Source: an uncultured Burkholderiales bacterium (GTDB lineage Bacteria > Pseudomonadota > Gammaproteobacteria > Burkholderiales > Burkholderiaceae_C). From it: 9,061 bases of DNA. Made by a program: the position numbers and the translations under genes. Shown here piece after piece: positions 4,253-9,061 of this stretch; within the stretch, counting starts at the first letter, position 1; every line of letters starts with the position of its first letter. The stretch covers positions 1 to 9,061 of the forward strand of contig CAISQQ010000401.1 of assembly GCA_903887655.1 (NCBI GenBank), in the 5' to 3' direction. The notes beneath the pieces are model-generated. The model did no database searches. It had not been told where the DNA came from and was given only the letters and a program-made list of their open reading frames with translations.

Positions 4253-6505
4253 ATGCGTTCTGAGCCAGCGCTCGAGCTCCACCTTCACCGTTTGCATGAC
4301 ACCTGTCCAGTCGCCAAGTTGCGCTTGCCTGAAGATTCTCATGGTGGGGTACCAAGGTGTATGGGATTCACTCAAACCCCAGCGCCAGCAAGTGTCATAG
4401 CGGTTGAGTAACCACACGGGCTTGCCCATGGCAGCGGCCAAATGTGCCGTTGAAGTATCGACAGAGATGATCAAATCAAGCTGATCGACCAATGCTGCGG
4501 TATCGGAAAAGTCATGGGCATCGTCCATCCAGTTGACCAGGGGCAAGCGCAACCGATTGGATTGAATCATCTGCGTGAGTTCTGATTGTGCCGGCTCGCC
4601 TTTTTGCAAAGAATAAAATTCAATGGCCTCAGTCTGAAGGACTTCAAAGAGCTCCAAGGGAATGTTTCGTCTCTCATTGACCTCCCAGGAGGCCGGCAAA
4701 TTGGGCCGAAACCCCCCAGACCAGACCAGACCAACTTTGCGCCTCACGCTGGGCTTGACTCGGCTTGACCACCACTTGAGCTTGACCTCAGGGGCCTGAA
4801 GGTAAGGACGTTCAGCAACAAAGAGGTCGGATGCATTTTCAAGATAACGCCGCAGTGCATGAGGCAAACTCATCAAAGGACAGTAAAAATCCACTTCAGG
4901 CACCCGCTCACCTTGAGCAATGAGCAACTCCACACCGGAGACACATTTGAGCAAGGTTTTCAAGGCGGCAGGCACTTGCAAGATGACCCTCACTTGAGCT
5001 TGAACAAGGACTTGTACATAGCGCACAAACTGCAAGGTGTCACCCAAACCTTGTTCGCTCTGAACAAGAAGGCGTTGTCCCTTCAGTCCCTCTTGACCAA
5101 GCCACAACGGCACATTTGTGGGATTTTTCCTCTGCGACAACGCAGCTCCCTCGTAGTCTCTGCGGTACTCAAAGTAACCCCAACCTTTTTCGTATTGCCC
5201 ATCCAGCAACAAAGACAAGCTCATGTGGTACAGAATATGCGGGTCGCCAGGTTTTAGGATCAGGGCACGCTCATAGCACTCGATGGCAGCCTTGGGATGC
5301 TGCAAGTCATGCAACACATCCCCCATATTCAACCAACCGCTCAAATGCTCTGGATCGCACTTGATGGTTTGCCCATAGCTCATCAAGGCCGACTGCAAGT
5401 CTCTTTGCTTTTGTTGCAAAACACCCAAATTGAAATGCGCCAATGCGCACTGAAAATCGATCGCAATCGCTTGGTTAAAACTCACTTGGGCACCAGCCCA
5501 GTCGCCCATTAATTGTTGAGCCATGCCACGATTGACATAGGGCAAAGGCGTTGGTCCACCAAGGTCAATCACTTGATTGAAGCGTTTGATGGCTTGCGAA
5601 TATCGCCCTAAATTGATGAGGAGCAAGCCCGCATTGAAAAAGGCTTTTTGATCTTGAGTCCCAAGCTGGATCGCTTTCTCATAACTTGTGAGTGCTTCGT
5701 CAAACTGGCCCAATTGATTTTGTGCCAAGCCCAGCTGAAACCAAGATTCTTTGTTCCCCGGCTGCAAGCCTATGGCTCGCTGATGGGCCTCAAGCGCTTC
5801 ATGCACCCTGCCCAATTGGAAGAGAACAAAACCTTGGTACTGGTAAGCCAGCGCAAACGAAGGTGCTATTTGCACCACTTTTTCAAAAGTTGACAAGGCT
5901 CGCAGCAAGTCGCCCGCCTCCATACAAGCTTGAGCCTTGCTGAAATGGGCCTCGACGTAATCATCTCTCAAAGCCGTGGCTTGGTCAAAACTTGCCATAG
6001 CGGCATCGAACTCTTTGAGCTCAGTCAACGCACGAGCTTTGTACAAATAAAGTGCTTCATTGTTTGGCTGAGCGGGAATCACTTGCATAAAACAAGACAA
6101 GGCGGCGCGCCAACTCTTGAGTCCCATGAGGGTAAGGCCTTTGTGAATATGGATATCTGCCTCAGCAGGGTTGAGCTGCAAAGCGCGCTCCAATATCTCC
6201 AATGCACCCTCAAGGCGCCCCATTTCTTTAAGGGCGATGCCCCACTGCAAAAGACACCTCAAGTCCCCAGGATTTAACGCATGAGCACGCTCGAAAAAAA
6301 CGATCGCATCTTCGAAGTTTTTGGTTTGAGCACAAATCACTGCACTCCTGTAAAGCGCTCCCAAGTGGACCTCATCGAGCTTCAATGCTCTGGCATAAAA
6401 CGCCAAAGCGCGGTCCAACTCCCCTTGTTCTTGGCACAGTTGGCCACTTTCAAAGAGTTCTTTGGCACCCACGGTTTGGGCGAGAGAGACGGGTGAAAAT
6501 TTCAT
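4250..6505 (-). CDS. TPR-repeat protein with C-terminal GT-B glycosyltransferase (GT9-like) domain
   Basis: The 751-residue product has twelve consecutive 34-residue tetratricopeptide repeats at residues 13-420, in unbroken register and each with the usual G/A, Y/F and final P positions, plus a half repeat. The C-terminal part (about 455-751) resembles the ADP-heptose:LPS heptosyltransferase fold. It has SEQGLGDTLQFVRY (483-496), VGLVWSG (591-597), ISVDTSTAHLAAAMGKPVWLL (680-700 region) and SHTPWYPTMRIFRQ (714-727). There is no signal peptide or membrane helix, so it should be cytoplasmic. Related TPR-glycosyltransferases are common in proteobacteria, and some (FlmG-like) glycosylate flagellin, with the TPRs binding the protein acceptor; the acceptor and sugar here are unknown. 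The ATG at 6505 has no clear Shine-Dalgarno. The gene diverges from the ATP-grasp gene and ends in a terminator-like repeat. Confidence 0.9.
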   Translation of the reverse strand: MKFSPVSLAQTVGAKELFESGQLCQEQGELDRALAFYARALKLDEVHLGALYRSAVICAQTKNFEDAIVFFERAHALNPGDLRCLLQWGIALKEMGRLEGALEILERALQLNPAEADIHIHKGLTLMGLKSWRAALSCFMQVIPAQPNNEALYLYKARALTELKEFDAAMASFDQATALRDDYVEAHFSKAQACMEAGDLLRALSTFEKVVQIAPSFALAYQYQGFVLFQLGRVHEALEAHQRAIGLQPGNKESWFQLGLAQNQLGQFDEALTSYEKAIQLGTQDQKAFFNAGLLLINLGRYSQAIKRFNQVIDLGGPTPLPYVNRGMAQQLMGDWAGAQVSFNQAIAIDFQCALAHFNLGVLQQKQRDLQSALMSYGQTIKCDPEHLSGWLNMGDVLHDLQHPKAAIECYERALILKPGDPHILYHMSLSLLLDGQYEKGWGYFEYRRDYEGAALSQRKNPTNVPLWLGQEGLKGQRLLVQSEQGLGDTLQFVRYVQVLVQAQVRVILQVPAALKTLLKCVSGVELLIAQGERVPEVDFYCPLMSLPHALRRYLENASDLFVAERPYLQAPEVKLKWWSSRVKPSVRRKVGLVWSGGFRPNLPASWEVNERRNIPLELFEVLQTEAIEFYSLQKGEPAQSELTQMIQSNRLRLPLVNWMDDAHDFSDTAALVDQLDLIISVDTSTAHLAAAMGKPVWLLNRYDTCWRWGLSESHTPWYPTMRIFRQAQLGDWTGVMQTVKVELERWLRTH

Positions 6506-6769
6506 TCAGTCGGCGTTTTATTCATCGCTTTGAGCTTTGCTGTCCATTTTAGGCGCTAACATACACAAATTGCACCCGATATTCTGTTATGCCCCGTCCA
6601 ACGGGTCGATTGTGAACACGGCTCCACTGCCCCAGGGGCCAAAGAGGCTCAACAAGGTGGCGCATGAAACCAAGGTCGCGCGCTGCGGGGGGTAAGACAC
6701 TGCGCGAACCTGTTTCGCCTCAAAACACCTCCCAACCACACCCCAATCCGCGTTGAAGAGGCACGAGAG
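6506..6769. promoter_or_regulatory. Divergent promoter region between TPR-GT and ATP-grasp genes
   Basis: These 264 bases must hold the starts of both transcription units. On the minus strand TAAAAT (6546-6551) is a good -10, giving a leader of about 33 bases, but no -35 better than three of six matches lies at the right distance. On the plus strand I see no convincing promoter. A small hairpin (CCCGT 6593-6597 with ACGGG 6601-6605) and a GCCCC-A-GGGGC dyad near 6629-6639 lie in between. Nothing here codes for protein. Confidence 0.4.
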
Positions 6770-7969
6770 ATGAAGTTTGAACTCAGCCAAGAGCCACTGC
6801 TCCCCATTGAGTCCCATGTCAGCATAGCCAGAACACGCCGAGATGAGGCTTTACAAATGCTGGAAATGGCCATGCTTGACCCTGATATGGCCAACCGCTT
6901 TATGCGCTTGTTCTATTTGTTTCAAGGGACTCAGCAAGAGGAGTTCTCTTTGGAGTTGCAATCCAAGGCCCTGAGTCTGAGGCAAACCTACCGACTCCAA
7001 ACCCACCCCAAAGAGCCTGCTCTGCGGTTGCTGGCGCTGTGCGCGCCGGGCGACATGCGAGAAAATTGCCCCTTGGACTATTTGGTCGAGGGCCAAGCCA
7101 TTCAACTTGAACTGCTTTATTTGATGCCTCAAGGCAGCCCACCCCAACGCATCCCCGACCACGATGTCGCCATGGTGGCCATGGGCTACTCGAAAAAAAA
7201 TGCCCCCCTTTTAAAAACCTTGTGTGAATGGGCAACACACTGGCCCAGGCCCATGCTGAACCATCCGTCTTGGGTGTTTTACTGTGAAAGACAGCACGCT
7301 TCCCGTTTGCTCAAGGACATTCCTGGCTTGATCATGGCTCGACAAGATAAACACTCTCGACAAGCCCTCTTGTCCATCGCTCATGCCAGCCAAACCCATC
7401 TTGCAAGCAGCGCCCTCCCCTTGAACTTGCCGTTGACCATCAGACCTTGCGAGTTGCATGCGGGAATTGCCTTTGAACTGATTGAAAGTGTTCAAGCTTT
7501 GGGACACTATTTGAATCAGCACACTGAGCCAGAGTTTTATGTCTGCCCCTACATTGACTACCAAAGCGAAGACAAGCAATTTCGCAAATTTCGTCTCTCT
7601 CTCATTCAAGGTGTGCCCTTCGTCAGTCATTTGGCCGTCTCCAAGCATTGGGTGGTGCACTACAAGTCGGCGGAGATGGAATTGGATGAGCTCAAAAAAA
7701 ATGAAGAAAAGTCATTCATGGAAAGCTTTGAGGATCGAATTGCCCAGCCTTTTGCTGCCATCTTTCGTGAAATTTACCGATTGATCCCCTTGGACTACAT
7801 GGTGCTCGATTGCGCCTTGAGTCCACTGGGTGAGCTCATTGTTTTTGAAGTCGACAACTCGGCTTGGGTCCACGATACAGACTCCGAAGAACTTTTCCCT
7901 TATAAAAAAGCGATCATGAAAAAAACCTTTGATGCTTTTTACCAACTGCTCAAACGTCAGGAGTGCTGA
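6770..7969 (+). CDS. ATP-grasp-like (RimK / glutathione-synthetase type) protein, substrate unknown
   Basis: I recognise this 399-residue protein as a member of an uncharacterised proteobacterial family with an ATP-grasp C-terminal half, often linked to TPR modules. Residues 1-75 are helical. A family block follows at 86-140 (LLALCAPGD, LEGQ-like, PDHDVAMVAMGYS), then LNHPSWVFY (163-171). The ATP-grasp part runs from about 220: IRPCELHAG (224-232), FYVCPYIDYQS (256-266), RKFRLSLIQGVPF (272-284), HWVVHY (293-298), then the metal-binding region with D347 and FEVDN (359-363), ending HDTDSEELFPYKK (368-380). It has no signal peptide or membrane segment. ATP-grasp enzymes join a carboxylate to an amine or thiol through an acyl-phosphate; the substrate here is unknown. 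AAGAGG (6756-6761) lies eight bases before the ATG. Its stop is 3 bases before serC, indicating one operon. Confidence 0.8.
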   Translation: MKFELSQEPLLPIESHVSIARTRRDEALQMLEMAMLDPDMANRFMRLFYLFQGTQQEEFSLELQSKALSLRQTYRLQTHPKEPALRLLALCAPGDMRENCPLDYLVEGQAIQLELLYLMPQGSPPQRIPDHDVAMVAMGYSKKNAPLLKTLCEWATHWPRPMLNHPSWVFYCERQHASRLLKDIPGLIMARQDKHSRQALLSIAHASQTHLASSALPLNLPLTIRPCELHAGIAFELIESVQALGHYLNQHTEPEFYVCPYIDYQSEDKQFRKFRLSLIQGVPFVSHLAVSKHWVVHYKSAEMELDELKKNEEKSFMESFEDRIAQPFAAIFREIYRLIPLDYMVLDCALSPLGELIVFEVDNSAWVHDTDSEELFPYKKAIMKKTFDAFYQLLKRQEC

Positions 7970-7972
7970 GAC

Positions 7973-9061
7973 ATGAGTCTACTGAATCAAAGAAATTTTT
8001 CCGCGGGTCCTGGCGCCTTGCCTGACTGTGTTCTTCGCGAGGTTGAGCAAGCCGTTCATGCCTTGCCCGAAACTGGCATCTCAGTCTTGGGCATGAGCCA
8101 CCGAAGTGAGTGGTTCATGAGCCTTATTGAACAAGCTCAGAGCAGACTTCGAAGCCTGCTTGGCATCCCCAACAACTACCACGTGATGTTTTTGCAAGGC
8201 GGCAGCAGCTTGCAGTTTTCCATGATCGCCATGGCCTTCTTAAGAGGCACTGGCAAAACAGCCCACTATTTGCAAACGGGCTATTGGAGCGCAAAAGCCC
8301 CCCGCGAAGCCGCCCACGAAGGCCGTGTCCACCTGGCTTGGAATGGCGAGAACGATGGCTATAGGAGCCTGCCCGAATGGGAGCATTTGGAGATCGACCC
8401 CAAGGCCGCTTACCTTCATTACGTCTCCAACGAAACCGTTGAAGGTCTGGAGTTCAGTTCTGGCCCAGTGAGCCCAAAAACAGGCGTGGGCTTGGGCGTA
8501 CCCATCATTTGTGACATGTCCTCCAATTTGCTGTCTCGCCCCATCGATATTTCACAATTTGATTTGATCTATGCCCATGCCCAAAAGAACTTGGGGCCAG
8601 CAGGGGTCACCTTGGTGATTGTCAAGGACGAATTTTTGGATTTGGCGCGCCGGGATTTGCCTTCGATGCTCAATTACCACACCCACTTGATGGCGCAGTC
8701 GGTCTACAACACACCTTGCGTGTTGTCCATCTACGTGCTCAATTTGGTGGCCCAGTGGATGCTCGAGGACGTTGGTGGCCTTCAAGCCATGGAAGAAATC
8801 AATCGCCAAAAGGCCGCATGCATCTACCAAGCCCTCAACCACTACCCCGAGCACTATCAAATCCATGCCAAGGCAGGCTTTCGCTCACGCATGAACGTGG
8901 CATTTCGACTCAATAACCCTGCTCAGGAAAAGGATTTTTTAGATCGCGCGAAGCGAGAAGGATTCACTGGACTGGAGGGCCACCGTTCATTGGGGGGTCT
9001 CAGGGTGTCGCTTTACAACGCCATAGGGCTTGAATCCGCCACGGATTTGGCCCAATTTATC
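7973..9061 (+). CDS. serC: Phosphoserine aminotransferase, C-terminus cut by window edge
   Basis: SerC is a PLP enzyme that transfers the amino group of glutamate to 3-phosphohydroxypyruvate in serine synthesis, and also acts in pyridoxal phosphate synthesis. The 363 visible codons are open to the right edge; comparison with the E. coli end suggests about 7-10 residues are missing. Visible features: NFSAGPGALP (8-17), MSHRS with R44 (E. coli R42), W105, NET with T155, CDMSS with D181, the PLP lysine K205 in AHAQKNLGPAG, NTP (246-248) and GHR (336-338), which contacts the substrate phosphate. AGGAG (7959-7963), inside the end of the ATP-grasp gene, lies nine bases before the ATG. It reads LGMSHRSEWF where E. 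coli has MEVSHRGKEF, so it is a divergent subtype. The usual betaproteobacterial serC lies in a gyrA-serC-pheA-type cluster; this one does not appear to, so it could be a paralogue with another substrate. Confidence 0.92.
   Translation, partial: MSLLNQRNFSAGPGALPDCVLREVEQAVHALPETGISVLGMSHRSEWFMSLIEQAQSRLRSLLGIPNNYHVMFLQGGSSLQFSMIAMAFLRGTGKTAHYLQTGYWSAKAPREAAHEGRVHLAWNGENDGYRSLPEWEHLEIDPKAAYLHYVSNETVEGLEFSSGPVSPKTGVGLGVPIICDMSSNLLSRPIDISQFDLIYAHAQKNLGPAGVTLVIVKDEFLDLARRDLPSMLNYHTHLMAQSVYNTPCVLSIYVLNLVAQWMLEDVGGLQAMEEINRQKAACIYQALNHYPEHYQIHAKAGFRSRMNVAFRLNNPAQEKDFLDRAKREGFTGLEGHRSLGGLRVSLYNAIGLESATDLAQFI

Overview
The window looks like chromosomal DNA of a betaproteobacterium of the order Burkholderiales, probably near Comamonadaceae. 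The L35 and IF3 N-termini match the form I remember from that group, the gene order thrS-infC-rpmI is the usual one, and a SWIB-domain protein with a lysine/alanine-rich tail is typical of these bacteria. The taxon is inferred from remembered family sequences, not from a search. I see no tRNA, rRNA, CRISPR array, insertion sequence or phage gene.

Left part (1-2851, minus strand): a translation operon read right to left, thrS (threonyl-tRNA synthetase), infC (initiation factor IF3, with a rare ATC start codon) and rpmI (ribosomal protein L35, cut by the left edge). rplT would normally follow outside the window.

Middle (2852-4249): a 656-base non-coding divergent region separates thrS from a plus-strand gene for a small basic DNA-binding protein. 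That protein has an H1-histone-like Ala/Lys/Pro tail followed by a SWIB/MDM2 domain. The non-coding region holds a short tandem repeat, two inverted repeats, helically spaced A/T tracts and a plausible sigma70-type promoter. The SWIB gene ends in two tandem hairpins, the second with a T tract. It converges on the next gene, which has its own terminator-like hairpin that includes its stop codon.

Right part (4250-9061): a divergent pair of transcription units. On the minus strand lies a 751-residue cytoplasmic protein with twelve gapless 34-residue TPRs and a C-terminal GT-B-type glycosyltransferase (heptosyltransferase / GT9-like) domain. On the plus strand lies a 399-residue ATP-grasp-like protein of unknown substrate, followed after 3 bases by a phosphoserine-aminotransferase (serC-type) gene cut by the right edge. 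A ligase-like gene tightly coupled to an aminotransferase and divergent from a TPR-glycosyltransferase is the least explained part of the window and the best candidate for an undescribed pathway. The functional link between them is inference from gene order alone.
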